Source: Macrococcoides epidermidis
Lineage (GTDB): Bacteria > Bacillota > Bacilli > Staphylococcales > Staphylococcaceae
Assembly: GCF_042659445.1 (NCBI RefSeq)
Contig: NZ_JBHSSR010000001.1
DNA length: 64,000 nucleotides
Strand: one strand, 5' to 3'
The position numbers were made by a program, and so were the translations under genes. Below the pieces are notes generated by a model. It saw only the letters and a program-made list of their open reading frames with translations, had not been told where the DNA came from and did not search any database. Numbering within the stretch: the first letter of the stretch is position 1; each line of letters begins with the position of its first letter. Positions 18,289 to 26,877 of the stretch are shown in pieces.

Positions 18289-19266
18289 TTAGAACTCTAA
18301 TGTTTTTTTAGCTGCTGCAATGATGTCTTCTTTATTTGGTAACCAAACATTCTCAGCTTGCGTGTATGGATATGCCGTATCAACAGCTGCTACACGTGCA
18401 ATTGGAGCTTCTAAAGATAAAATTGCACGTTCAGAAATTTCAGATACTACAGCTGCACCAACACCTGCTTGTTTTTGAGCTTCCTGAACCACTACAACTC
18501 GTCCAGTTTTTTCAACTGATGCAATAATCGTTTCGATATCTAATGGTTGAACCGTACGTAAGTCGATGACTTCGATTGAGTGACCGTCTTTTGCTAATTC
18601 TTCAGCAGCTTTCAATGATTCCTGAACCATTGCACCATAAGTAATGATTGATAGGTCAGAACCTTCTTGTTTCACTGCTGCTTTACCGATTTCAATTGTG
18701 TACTCTTCTTCAGGTACTTCTTCTCGGAATGAACGGTATAATTTCATATGCTCTAAGAATACAACTGGATCGTTGTCACGAATAGCTGAAATTAATAATC
18801 CTTTTGCATCATAAGGACTTGATGGAATTACTACTTTTAAACCTGGCGTTTGAGCTACTAAACCTTCTAAGTTATCTGCGTGTAATTCAGGTGTGTGGAC
18901 ACCTCCACCGAATGGTGAACGAATAACAACTGGTGCAGATTTCGTTCCACCAGAACGGAAACTTTGACGTGATAATTGTGCTGCTAATGAATCAAATACT
19001 TCGAATACAAATCCGAAGAATTGAATTTCCATTACCGGACGGAATCCAGTTAATGTGAAACCTACCGCTAAACCACCAATACCTGACTCTGCAAGTGGTG
19101 TATCGAATACACGATCTTCACCGAATTCTTTTTGAAGTCCTTCAGTCGCACGGAACACACCACCGTTGACACCAACGTCTTCTCCGAATACTAAAACGTT
19201 TTCGTCATTTTTAAGTTCAGTTTGAAGTGCATTTGTTATTGCTTGGATCATCGTTAATTGTGCCAT
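18289..19266 (-). CDS. pdhB: Pyruvate dehydrogenase E1 beta
   Basis: Thiamine-diphosphate enzyme subunit, 325 residues. It starts MAQLTMIQAITNALQTELK and carries FGEDVGVNGGVFRAT (TPP/E1-alpha contact) and the C-terminal transketolase fold. With PdhA it decarboxylates pyruvate and acetylates the E2 lipoyl group. Three bases from pdhA. Confidence 0.96.
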   Translation of the reverse strand: MAQLTMIQAITNALQTELKNDENVLVFGEDVGVNGGVFRATEGLQKEFGEDRVFDTPLAESGIGGLAVGFTLTGFRPVMEIQFFGFVFEVFDSLAAQLSRQSFRSGGTKSAPVVIRSPFGGGVHTPELHADNLEGLVAQTPGLKVVIPSSPYDAKGLLISAIRDNDPVVFLEHMKLYRSFREEVPEEEYTIEIGKAAVKQEGSDLSIITYGAMVQESLKAAEELAKDGHSIEVIDLRTVQPLDIETIIASVEKTGRVVVVQEAQKQAGVGAAVVSEISERAILSLEAPIARVAAVDTAYPYTQAENVWLPNKEDIIAAAKKTLEF

Positions 19267-19269
19267 GAC

Positions 19270-20385
19270 TTACTTCGACTCCTTCTCTTTATAAATTTCA
19301 TATTGCTCTTTTAAATGGAAAGGCATTTCTTCTGTATACATTAATTCGATTAATTGAGAAACAGTTTGTTTAGGTGTTGCATCTGCTTCTTTAATGGCAT
19401 TTTTAATATCTTCTTTAGCTTTTTCAATAATTTCATTTTCTTTTTCTTCAGTCCATAAACCTTTGTTCTCAAGGAATTTACGGAATCGAACTAATGGATC
19501 TTTCTTAACCCATTCAGCATCTTCATCTGAAGTTCTATAACGTGTTGGATCATCCCCGGCCATTGTATGTGGACCATATCTATATGTGATTGTCTCGATT
19601 AAAGTTGGACCTTCACCAGCAATTGCTCTGTCACGTGCTTCTTTTGTTGCAAAGTAAACAGCTAATGCATCCATACCATCAACAACGATACCTGGAATAC
19701 CAGCTGCAACTGCTTTTTGAGCTAATGTTTTAGCAGCTGTCTGTTTACTACGTGGTGTAGAGATTGCATAGTTATTATTTTGGATTACGAAAATTGCAGG
19801 TGCTTTGTATGCAGATGCAAAGTTGATACCTTCATAGAAATCACCTTGTGAAGTACCACCGTCTCCAGTATATGTGATCGCAACGGCTTGAGTACCACGT
19901 TTTTTTAGTCCTAACGCAACTCCTGCTGTTTGAATGTATTGCGCACCGATAATGATTTGAGGTGATAATGCATTCATTCCTTCAGGCATTTGAGAACCTA
20001 AATAATGACCTCTTGACCATAAAAATGCTTTTGTTAATGGCAGACCTTGCCAAATTAATTGTGGAACATCACGATATCCCGGTAAAATAAAGTCATCTTT
20101 TTCTAGGGCATAATGAGATGCTAATTGAGATGCTTCCTGACCAGCTGTCGGTGCATAGAAACCTAAACGACCTTGTCTGTTTAATGAGATTGAACGTTGG
20201 TCTAGCACACGTGTCCAAACCATTCTTTCCATTAATTCTACTAATTGTTCATCCGTTAATTCAGGCATATATGCATCATTAACTACATTTCCGTCTAAAT
20301 CTAATACTTGAACCACTTCAAATTTTTCTTCGATTTCACGTAAATTTGAAACAGCGTCGAATGGGGCTTTTTTCTTAAGAGCCAT
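19270..20385 (-). CDS. pdhA: Pyruvate dehydrogenase E1 alpha
   Basis: TPP-binding subunit of 371 residues, equal to the staphylococcal length. The TPP motif runs from GDGGTSQGDFYEG to IFVIQNNNYAIS; the regulatory-loop stretch TYRYGPHTMAGDDPTRYR is conserved. Start at 20385 (MALKKKAPF) has GGTG plus purine-rich sequence upstream; an ATG 18-48 bases further up lacks a site. First gene of pdhABCD; a cre-like sequence lies about 155 bases upstream. Confidence 0.95.
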   Translation of the reverse strand: MALKKKAPFDAVSNLREIEEKFEVVQVLDLDGNVVNDAYMPELTDEQLVELMERMVWTRVLDQRSISLNRQGRLGFYAPTAGQEASQLASHYALEKDDFILPGYRDVPQLIWQGLPLTKAFLWSRGHYLGSQMPEGMNALSPQIIIGAQYIQTAGVALGLKKRGTQAVAITYTGDGGTSQGDFYEGINFASAYKAPAIFVIQNNNYAISTPRSKQTAAKTLAQKAVAAGIPGIVVDGMDALAVYFATKEARDRAIAGEGPTLIETITYRYGPHTMAGDDPTRYRTSDEDAEWVKKDPLVRFRKFLENKGLWTEEKENEIIEKAKEDIKNAIKEADATPKQTVSQLIELMYTEEMPFHLKEQYEIYKEKESK

Positions 20386-20472
20386 TCTTTTCACCAAACC
20401 TTTCATAAATGTTTTAATTACATAATCTATCATAGCATATTTGTGTACTACAGATAAAGAAAAAGATATAAA

Positions 20473-20511
20473 AGAAAAAACAGCGTCACAACAATGGCTG
20501 TCGACACTGTA
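20473..20511 (-). terminator. Terminator after ykyA
   Basis: Minus-strand ACAGTGTC pairs with GACGCTGT (one G-U) around a 15-base loop and is followed by six T. It ends the ykyA transcript before pdhA. Confidence 0.7.
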
Positions 20512-20540
20512 TTACTACAATATTTTTACTGTTATATATC

Positions 20541-20555
20541 AGTAAACGCTTTCAT
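20541..20555. promoter_or_regulatory. Candidate cre site (CcpA) upstream of pdhA
   Basis: AGTAAACGCTTTCAT fits the 14-base cre pattern TGWAANCGNTNWCA at all but the first base. It lies between the ykyA stop and its terminator, about 155 bases upstream of the pdhA start. Confidence 0.45.
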
Positions 20556-20577
20556 TTTAACAATTTTGTCACAATAC

Positions 20578-21210
20578 TTAGTTCTTATTTAATGTTTCTA
20601 CAATCGGCTTTTTATTTTGTTCTACAAGTCGTGTTATCTTAGTATAATCATCCGTCTTTGTCTGAAACTGTTTATATAATTTAGAAACAACATTGATTTT
20701 TTCATTAACTACGTTTTTATCTAATGTATCTTCTTTTAGATAATTAAATAATTCATTCTCTTTATTAAGAATATTTTGATATGAAGTCATTAAATTTGAG
20801 TGTTTAGCATATTTCTCGTCTAGAGCAGAGACTAACTTCTCTACTTGTTGCTTTTGCGTTTTATCTTCTATTGCTTTTGCATCTTTCTTTGAATTATCAA
20901 AAATTTCTTTTGATTTTAACATAATTTCTGTTTCTTTTTTAGCGATTGCTTTACGTTCTGACGTATTTTTTATCAGTTGATCTGCAAGACCAGTCATCTC
21001 TCCTGATTTCGCTTTATTCACCTTATTAAATAGCTGCAATTTATTATTTTCTAGCTTCTCTAATTTTTCACTTACACTAACTATTTGCTGCTCTTTAGTA
21101 TTTGCTTCATCAATTTTTTGATAAAAAGCTTCTAAGTTTGCTGTTTTGTTCGTACATGCTGCTAGTATTACAACAAAGAATACTAATATAATACCTTTTA
21201 CACGCTTCAT
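20578..21210 (-). CDS. ykyA: YkyA family lipoprotein
   Basis: A 210-residue exported lipoprotein. Signal peptide about residues 1-18 with lipobox ILAAC, so the Cys is lipid-modified and the protein faces outward. The remainder is a long Lys/Glu-rich helical coiled coil (YkyA/YkkC-type putative cell-wall binding family). Start at 21210 is eight bases after AGGAGG; an ATG two codons earlier is too close. It stands between def and pdhABCD, the same neighbours as in Bacillus (def-ykyA-pdh). Confidence 0.85.
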   Translation of the reverse strand: MKRVKGIILVFFVVILAACTNKTANLEAFYQKIDEANTKEQQIVSVSEKLEKLENNKLQLFNKVNKAKSGEMTGLADQLIKNTSERKAIAKKETEIMLKSKEIFDNSKKDAKAIEDKTQKQQVEKLVSALDEKYAKHSNLMTSYQNILNKENELFNYLKEDTLDKNVVNEKINVVSKLYKQFQTKTDDYTKITRLVEQNKKPIVETLNKN

Positions 21211-21333
21211 TAACATTGCCTCCTCTTATTTGCTTATAATGTTATATTTTTTTACATATTATTTCAATGTATATAATGCATTTGCCCTGATTATCTGATA
21301 TATTTTATAATAATAAAGTGAGGAGATGTTACG

Positions 21334-21888
21334 ATGCTAACAATGAACGACATCATTCGAGATGGCCATCCAACTTTGCGAGAAAAGGCACAGGAAGTTG
21401 AACTACCATTATCGAATGAGAACCAAAAATTAATCGATGATATGCTAGAATTTCTTAAAATGAGTCAGGATGAAGAACTCTCAAAAAAATATAAATTGCG
21501 TAGCGGTGTTGGTATAGCTGCGCCTCAACTTAATCATAATAAACGTATGCTTGTTATTTATTTTTATGATGAAAAAACTGAAAAATATGTTGAACATCAA
21601 TTGATTAATCCAAAGATTATCAGTCACAGTGTTGAAAAAGCTTATTTACCTACTGGAGAAGGTTGCCTTAGCGTCGACGAAAACATTCCAGGTTTAGTTC
21701 ATAGATATGCTCGTATTACTGTTAAAGCATTTAAACCTGATGGCAGCGAAGTAAAATTACGTCTAAAAGATTTTGCTGCGATTGTTGCTCAACATGAAAT
21801 TGACCATTTAAATGGTATAATGTTCTATGATCATATCAACAAAGAAAATCCGATGGCAGTTCAGGACAACGCTATCGCAGTGCAATAA
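21334..21888 (+). CDS. def: Peptide deformylase
   Basis: Removes the N-formyl group from nascent proteins; metal hydrolase. The three active-site motifs are all present: GVGIAAPQ (near residue 58), EGCLSV (near 110) and QHEIDHLNG (near 153), with Cys and two His as metal ligands. 184 residues and the insertion between motif I and II mark it as the type-2 enzyme of Firmicutes, the functional one in S. aureus. Ribosome site GAGGAGA. Divergent from ykyA. Confidence 0.96.
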   Translation: MLTMNDIIRDGHPTLREKAQEVELPLSNENQKLIDDMLEFLKMSQDEELSKKYKLRSGVGIAAPQLNHNKRMLVIYFYDEKTEKYVEHQLINPKIISHSVEKAYLPTGEGCLSVDENIPGLVHRYARITVKAFKPDGSEVKLRLKDFAAIVAQHEIDHLNGIMFYDHINKENPMAVQDNAIAVQ

Positions 21889-21890
21889 AA

Positions 21891-21928
21891 AAAATCTGTT
21901 AAAACTTTAATGTTTTAACGGATTTTTT
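21891..21928. terminator. Bidirectional terminator after def
   Basis: AATCTGTTAAAAC, short loop, GTTTTAACGGATT with flanking A and T runs, between two convergent genes. Confidence 0.88.
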
Positions 21929-21932
21929 TGCA

Positions 21933-22196
21933 TTAAATAAATTCGTCTTTTCTTTTTTCGTAGCGAATACCTACTTCTTCTAAATACGAAATTACTTCTC
22001 GCATCGTTTCTACATCCATCAAAACAGGATCATTAACATGTGGTGCTGTGTGCACTTCTACCGGATTAAATTTTTGATAAACAAAGTTCATAATGACTTC
22101 GTTATCTCTTCTGTTAAACTCAAGGTGATCTAATATTAAAGTTTCATGATTGGCAGCTCTACTAATGACTTTTTTTATATTTGTTATATTATCCAT
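21933..22196 (-). CDS. Small conserved hypothetical protein
   Basis: 87 residues, soluble and slightly acidic, starting MDNITNIKKVISRAANHETL. The part around VYQKFNPVEVHTAPHVNDPV resembles a conserved staphylococcal protein without assigned function. Eleven bases after the HAD phosphatase gene, so co-transcribed with it. No catalytic motif recognised. Confidence 0.7.
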   Translation of the reverse strand: MDNITNIKKVISRAANHETLILDHLEFNRRDNEVIMNFVYQKFNPVEVHTAPHVNDPVLMDVETMREVISYLEEVGIRYEKRKDEFI

Positions 22197-22207
22197 TTAA
22201 TCTTCTC

Positions 22208-22984
22208 CTAATCTATCAGTTTAAAATGTTTAAATGCGTTTGTTAATCCTTCTTCATGTACATCTTCTGTCACATAATCTGCTACTTCTTTTAATGCATC
22301 TACTCCATTACCCATTACAATGCCTAGTCCGACACCCTGAATCATTTCCAGATCATTTAAACCGTCTCCGACTGCTATACAATCTTCTATCGGGATATTT
22401 AGAGTTTCACTAACCTTTTTTATGCCTTCAAACTTCGAACCGTTTACCGGCACAACATCACGGCTAACTTCATGCCATCTTATAAACTTTATTTTTTCGT
22501 ATTGATCATCATAAAATTTATCTTCTTCTTCAGTATTGAAGATTAAGGTCTGATAGATTGGTTTATCGAGATAGTAATTTTTTTCGTGTCTTGGATGGTC
22601 AAACTTCAATGTACTAATACTTTTCTTTATATGCTCATGATATTCAATATTAGATACCATCTCAAGTTCATTTAAAAATACGAGTGGATGATTATTTGAA
22701 CTTGCATCTTCCTCTAATTGCTTCAAAGTTTCCATATCTAATGGATTTTCATAGATTACTTCTCCATTCATCACCGCATATTGTCCATTAAATGAAATAT
22801 AGTTTGTTATCCCGGTTTCTTTAATTACTTCTTGTAACATAAAAGGTGCGCGACCCGTAGCAATCGCTAATATATGTCCATTTTCCTGCAATTTTCTAAT
22901 GGTTTCTTTCGTATGCTCACTCATCTCTTTATCGTCATTATACAATGTTCCATCAATATCAAAGAATATCAAATGTCGCTTCAT
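22208..22984 (-). CDS. Cof-type HAD phosphatase
   Basis: 258-residue hydrolase of the Cof/YbiV class (IIB). Motif I FFDIDGTLYND at the N-terminus with the nucleophile Asp, motif II TGR near residue 43, Lys in GSKFEGIK, and motif IV GDGLNDLEMI near 206. These enzymes dephosphorylate sugar phosphates or flavin/pyridoxal precursors; the substrate here cannot be named. Ribosome site GGAGGA. Confidence 0.88.
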   Translation of the reverse strand: MKRHLIFFDIDGTLYNDDKEMSEHTKETIRKLQENGHILAIATGRAPFMLQEVIKETGITNYISFNGQYAVMNGEVIYENPLDMETLKQLEEDASSNNHPLVFLNELEMVSNIEYHEHIKKSISTLKFDHPRHEKNYYLDKPIYQTLIFNTEEEDKFYDDQYEKIKFIRWHEVSRDVVPVNGSKFEGIKKVSETLNIPIEDCIAVGDGLNDLEMIQGVGLGIVMGNGVDALKEVADYVTEDVHEEGLTNAFKHFKLID

Positions 22985-23163
22985 GTGTAATCCTCCGTAC
23001 AGTATATTTACCTTTAGTTTACCTTTTTGTACGCATTAATTCAAAAATGTATTATTATATATATGAAGAAGTTGCATGCAAAGACTTTACACTACCGTAT
23101 TAATTCATGTAAGATAATAATACTTATACATTTAATATAAATGTCTTGTACGGTTTATGTTTA

Positions 23164-23181
23164 GCCCTAGACTCCTAGGGC
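23164..23181 (+). other. Leader hairpin upstream of rpoY-rnjA
   Basis: GCCCTAG, loop ACTC, CTAGGGC, a perfect 7-bp stem 40 bases before rpoY, followed by ATTCTTTAT, too weak a T run for a clear terminator. It could be an attenuator or a processing site in the RNase J1 leader. Confidence 0.5.
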
Positions 23182-23219
23182 ATTCTTTATGTATATAATA
23201 ATAAGGAGGCTATTTATTA

Positions 23220-23432
23220 ATGGCAATTTTTAAAGTATTTTTTCAAGAAGACAAAAGTGAAGTAATTATTCGTGAGAACACACAAGTTAAATATTTTGAA
23301 GCAGTAAGCGAAGAACAAGTTAGAAGATATTTACTCGATCGTCCTTATAACATTGAATTTGTTCAGGAATTAAAAGGTGCTCACTTAGAGTACGAACAAA
23401 AAGCTGAAAATTACAGTGTGGAGACTATCTAA
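23220..23432 (+). CDS. rpoY: RNA polymerase epsilon subunit
   Basis: 70-residue small subunit (YkzG family) that binds the Firmicutes RNA polymerase core. MAIFKVFFQEDKSEVIIREN is the family opening. Ribosome site AAGGAGG. It is directly followed by rnjA, the invariant pairing in this phylum, with the rnjA start one base-step after its stop. Confidence 0.92.
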   Translation: MAIFKVFFQEDKSEVIIRENTQVKYFEAVSEEQVRRYLLDRPYNIEFVQELKGAHLEYEQKAENYSVETI

Positions 23433-25145
23433 ATGAAGCCTTTACAAAAAAATGAAGTTGGTGTATTCGCCCTTGGTGGAATGGGTGAAATCGGTAAAAA
23501 TACCTACGCCGTTGAGTATCAAGACGAAATTATCGTTATTGATGCAGGTATCAAGTTTCCCGAGGACGAGTTACTTGGTATCGATTATGTGATTCCTGAT
23601 TATACTTACCTTGTACAAAACCAGGAACGAATAAAAGGATTATTTATTACCCATGGACATGAAGATCATATCGGTGGCGTCCCTTTCCTACTAAAACAGT
23701 TGAACGTTCCAATTTACGGTGGACCACTTGCACTGGGTTTAATACGAAACAAACTTGAAGAACATGGTTTACTTCGTACTGCGCAGTTAAATCCGATTAC
23801 AGAAGACAGTGTCTTTGAATTTAAACATTTAAAAGTGTCTTTCTATTTAACGACACATTCTATTCCAGAGGCATATGGTGTTATCGTTGATACTCCAGAA
23901 GGAAAAATAGTTCATACTGGTGACTTTAAATTTGATTTCACGCCAGTTGGTGAACCTGCTAATATTGCAAAGATGGCACAACTTGGTGAAGAAGGTGTGT
24001 TATGTCTATTATCAGATTCAACAAATGCTGAAATTCCTAACTTTACAATCAGTGAACGTGAAGTAGGTCAAAACGTAGAACAGATTTTCAGAAAATGTAC
24101 AGGCAGAATTATTTTTGCTACATTTGCTTCAAATATATATCGTGTTCAGCAAGCTATTGAAGCGGCAGTTAAGTTCGATCGTAAAATCGTTATATTCGGC
24201 CGTTCTATGGAAAATAATATTAAAATCGGTACTGAACTTGGTTATATTAAAGTACCACCTGAAACATTTGTAGAAGCAAATAAAATTAATAGTATCCCAA
24301 AACATAAATTATTGATTTTATGTACGGGTTCTCAAGGTGAACCGATGGCTGCATTATCTCGTATCGCTAACGGAACACATAGACAAATCTCAATCATTCC
24401 AGATGATACTGTTATATTCTCATCTTCACCAATTCCAGGTAATACATTAAGTGTTAACCGAACAATCAATGCATTATATAAAGCTGGTGCTGATGTGATT
24501 CATGGTAAGCTATCAAATATTCATACATCAGGTCACGGTTCACAGGAAGAACAAAAATTAATGCTTAGATTAATGAAACCTAAATTCTTCATGCCGATTC
24601 ATGGTGAATATCGTATGCAAAGTTTACATGGTCAACTCGGTATTGATTGTGGTGTAAATCCTGAAAATGTATTTATCCATGAGAACGGAGATATTTTAGC
24701 ATTGACTAAAGACAGTGCTCGTTTTGCTGGTCGTGTACCATCGGGTAATATACTCGTTGATGGAAGTGGTATCGGTGACATCGGAAATGTTGTCATAAAG
24801 GACCGTAAAATATTATCTGAAGAAGGACTTGTTATTGTCGTTGTGAGTATTGACTTTAAAACAAATCAGTTGCTTAGTGGTCCGGATATTATTTCACGAG
24901 GATTCGTCTATATGCGAGAATCAGGTCATTTAATTTATGATGCAAGTCGCTTACTGAAAAAGAAAGTAATCGAGAAATTAAATTCTGGTGAAGAACTCGA
25001 ATGGCATCATATTAAAAATGTCATTACTGAAAATTTATCACCGTATTTATATGAAAAGACGAAACGAAAACCAATGATCTTACCGATGATTATGGATGTT
25101 AATAAAAATAACGAACAACTTGTTGAACAAGAAACGACAAAATAA
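23433..25145 (+). CDS. rnjA: Ribonuclease J1
   Basis: Dual 5'-exo/endoribonuclease of the beta-CASP metallo-beta-lactamase group, central to mRNA decay and 16S maturation. 570 residues. The zinc motif HGHEDHIGG is near residue 74, further ligands in HTGDFKFD and SDSTNAE, beta-CASP signature GRSMENNIKIG, and the C-terminal HIHTSGHGSQEE-type motif (seen as NIHTSGHGSQEE). The paralogue rnjB is not in the window. Co-transcribed with rpoY. Confidence 0.95.
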   Translation: MKPLQKNEVGVFALGGMGEIGKNTYAVEYQDEIIVIDAGIKFPEDELLGIDYVIPDYTYLVQNQERIKGLFITHGHEDHIGGVPFLLKQLNVPIYGGPLALGLIRNKLEEHGLLRTAQLNPITEDSVFEFKHLKVSFYLTTHSIPEAYGVIVDTPEGKIVHTGDFKFDFTPVGEPANIAKMAQLGEEGVLCLLSDSTNAEIPNFTISEREVGQNVEQIFRKCTGRIIFATFASNIYRVQQAIEAAVKFDRKIVIFGRSMENNIKIGTELGYIKVPPETFVEANKINSIPKHKLLILCTGSQGEPMAALSRIANGTHRQISIIPDDTVIFSSSPIPGNTLSVNRTINALYKAGADVIHGKLSNIHTSGHGSQEEQKLMLRLMKPKFFMPIHGEYRMQSLHGQLGIDCGVNPENVFIHENGDILALTKDSARFAGRVPSGNILVDGSGIGDIGNVVIKDRKILSEEGLVIVVVSIDFKTNQLLSGPDIISRGFVYMRESGHLIYDASRLLKKKVIEKLNSGEELEWHHIKNVITENLSPYLYEKTKRKPMILPMIMDVNKNNEQLVEQETTK

Positions 25146-25173
25146 AAATAGACCCGCAAGGGTCTATTTTTAT
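25146..25173. terminator. Bidirectional terminator after rnjA
   Basis: AAAAATAGACCC, loop GCAA, GGGTCTATTTTT; serves rnjA and the convergent cydAB-ktrC. Confidence 0.9.
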
Positions 25174-25182
25174 TTCGATAAT

Positions 25183-25845
25183 TTAGTCATTAATAATCTT
25201 TTTCTCAAAACGATTTAAGTCATTATCATGGCCAATCATAATTAATATATCTCCATTTTCAATAACTACACTTGGATCTGGTGATACAATTATTTCTTTA
25301 CCACGTTTAACTGCAATAATATTTAATCCATAATTTGCACGTATATCTAAATCAAGTATAGAATTGCCAGCTAGTGTTTCTCCGGCACGTATCTCAACGA
25401 TCGAATGCTGATCTGAAAGTTCAAGATAATCCAATACAGAAGAGCTTGCTACATTATGTGCAATTCTTCTTCCCATGTCTCGTTCAGGGTGAACAACTGT
25501 ATCTGCACCAATCTTATTTAATACTTTCGCATGATAATCATTTTGCGCTTTTGCTGTAACTTTTTTTACACCGATATCTTTTAAGATTAACGTTGTTAAT
25601 ATACTTGCCTGTATGTTATCTCCTATCGCAACGATCACGTGATCAAAGTTACGTATACCTAAACTCTTTAATACGTTCTCATCAGTAGTATCTGCAATAA
25701 CAGCATGCGTTGCAATATCTGCATATTCATTGACACGCGCTTCATCAGAATCTATAGCCATTACGTCCATATCCAATGCATTTAATTCTTTAACAATGCT
25801 CCCACCAAAACGTCCTAAACCGATAACTACAAATTCTTTTTCCAT
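25183..25845 (-). CDS. ktrC: Potassium uptake regulatory subunit KtrC
   Basis: Cytoplasmic RCK ring protein that gates a Ktr K+ channel. 220 residues: RCK_N Rossmann domain with VIGLGRFGGSIVKEL (GxGxxG) near residue 7, acidic end of beta-2 in MAIDSDE, and an RCK_C domain from about residue 140 (c-di-AMP-binding in this family). The membrane subunit is not nearby, as for S. aureus KtrC, which serves KtrB/KtrD elsewhere. It is twelve bases after cydB, so it may be expressed with the oxidase. Confidence 0.85.
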   Translation of the reverse strand: MEKEFVVIGLGRFGGSIVKELNALDMDVMAIDSDEARVNEYADIATHAVIADTTDENVLKSLGIRNFDHVIVAIGDNIQASILTTLILKDIGVKKVTAKAQNDYHAKVLNKIGADTVVHPERDMGRRIAHNVASSSVLDYLELSDQHSIVEIRAGETLAGNSILDLDIRANYGLNIIAVKRGKEIIVSPDPSVVIENGDILIMIGHDNDLNRFEKKIIND

Positions 25846-25857
25846 ACTACCCCTCCG

Positions 25858-26877
25858 TTATTTCTTCTTACCTTTAACATATTCAGTATCAAATACGAAT
25901 AGTCTCAATAATAAATATAAAGAAGGAAGTAATAAAAGTAAACCTAAAATAAACACCACAACTAATCCAAATGCCATCGTTTCATTTACAACAGCTTTGT
26001 CCATATTGACATAAGGATATAAAATATAAGGTAACTTAGAAATCCCATACCCATAGAATGCAGAAGCAAATTGCAGAATGACCATGATAAGGCCTATTTC
26101 AAGATTTTTTTCAAAATAATATAACGCAAAAGCAATCAAGAAAAATACGATACTTAGTCCAAATAACCACCAGTATTGTCCTGTTGCAACATCGAAATGC
26201 TCTTTATTTTGCTGTCTTAAACTCAAAAATGTAAACTGACAAATTACAAGCATAGGTAATGCCCATATTAAAAACCATGTTCGAAGTATCTTATACGCAG
26301 GTCTATCTTTTGCTTTGTGTGCATAAACTGTTAAAAATGCTGAAGAAATATATAACACTGAGATGATACATAAAAATACAACACTCCATGCAAATGGACT
26401 CATTAATAATTCGAACCATTTCAATTCAACACCTTGAGCAGTCTTTGTGATAAAGCCACCTTCTGATATGGTTAATACTGTTGAAAAAGCTGCAGGAATC
26501 AGTAATCCTGAAATACCATATAAGGCTACCCATGCAAGTTTAGAGTCTTTCCCATACGTTTCAAATGCATAAAATGATCCACGTATTGTAAGCAGTATTA
26601 GCGCTATACTTACAGGCAGCAACAAAGTTGAACCGAAATAATAAGCTGTATCAGGGAAAAATCCTACAATACCTACGAAGAAGAACACTAAAAATACATT
26701 AGTAACTTCCCATACAGGATTCAAATATCTTGATATAACGTCTTTTAATTCATTTTCCTGTGATGTAAGTTTCGCATATAAAATAAAGAAACCGGCACCG
26801 AAATCAATTGCTCCTAAAATAACGTAACCAAATAGAAAAGTCCATAATACTAAAATACCAATATGTTGATAATCCAT
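25858..26877 (-). CDS. cydB: Cytochrome bd quinol oxidase subunit II
   Basis: Membrane subunit, 339 residues and about eight helices. The start MDYQHIGILVLWTFLFGYVI and NPVWEVTNVFLVFFFVGIVG are CydB landmarks. It pairs with CydA to reduce O2 to water with quinol. The ATG shares one base with the cydA stop (TAATG). No cydCD is present in this window. Confidence 0.93.
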   Translation of the reverse strand: MDYQHIGILVLWTFLFGYVILGAIDFGAGFFILYAKLTSQENELKDVISRYLNPVWEVTNVFLVFFFVGIVGFFPDTAYYFGSTLLLPVSIALILLTIRGSFYAFETYGKDSKLAWVALYGISGLLIPAAFSTVLTISEGGFITKTAQGVELKWFELLMSPFAWSVVFLCIISVLYISSAFLTVYAHKAKDRPAYKILRTWFLIWALPMLVICQFTFLSLRQQNKEHFDVATGQYWWLFGLSIVFFLIAFALYYFEKNLEIGLIMVILQFASAFYGYGISKLPYILYPYVNMDKAVVNETMAFGLVVVFILGLLLLLPSLYLLLRLFVFDTEYVKGKKK

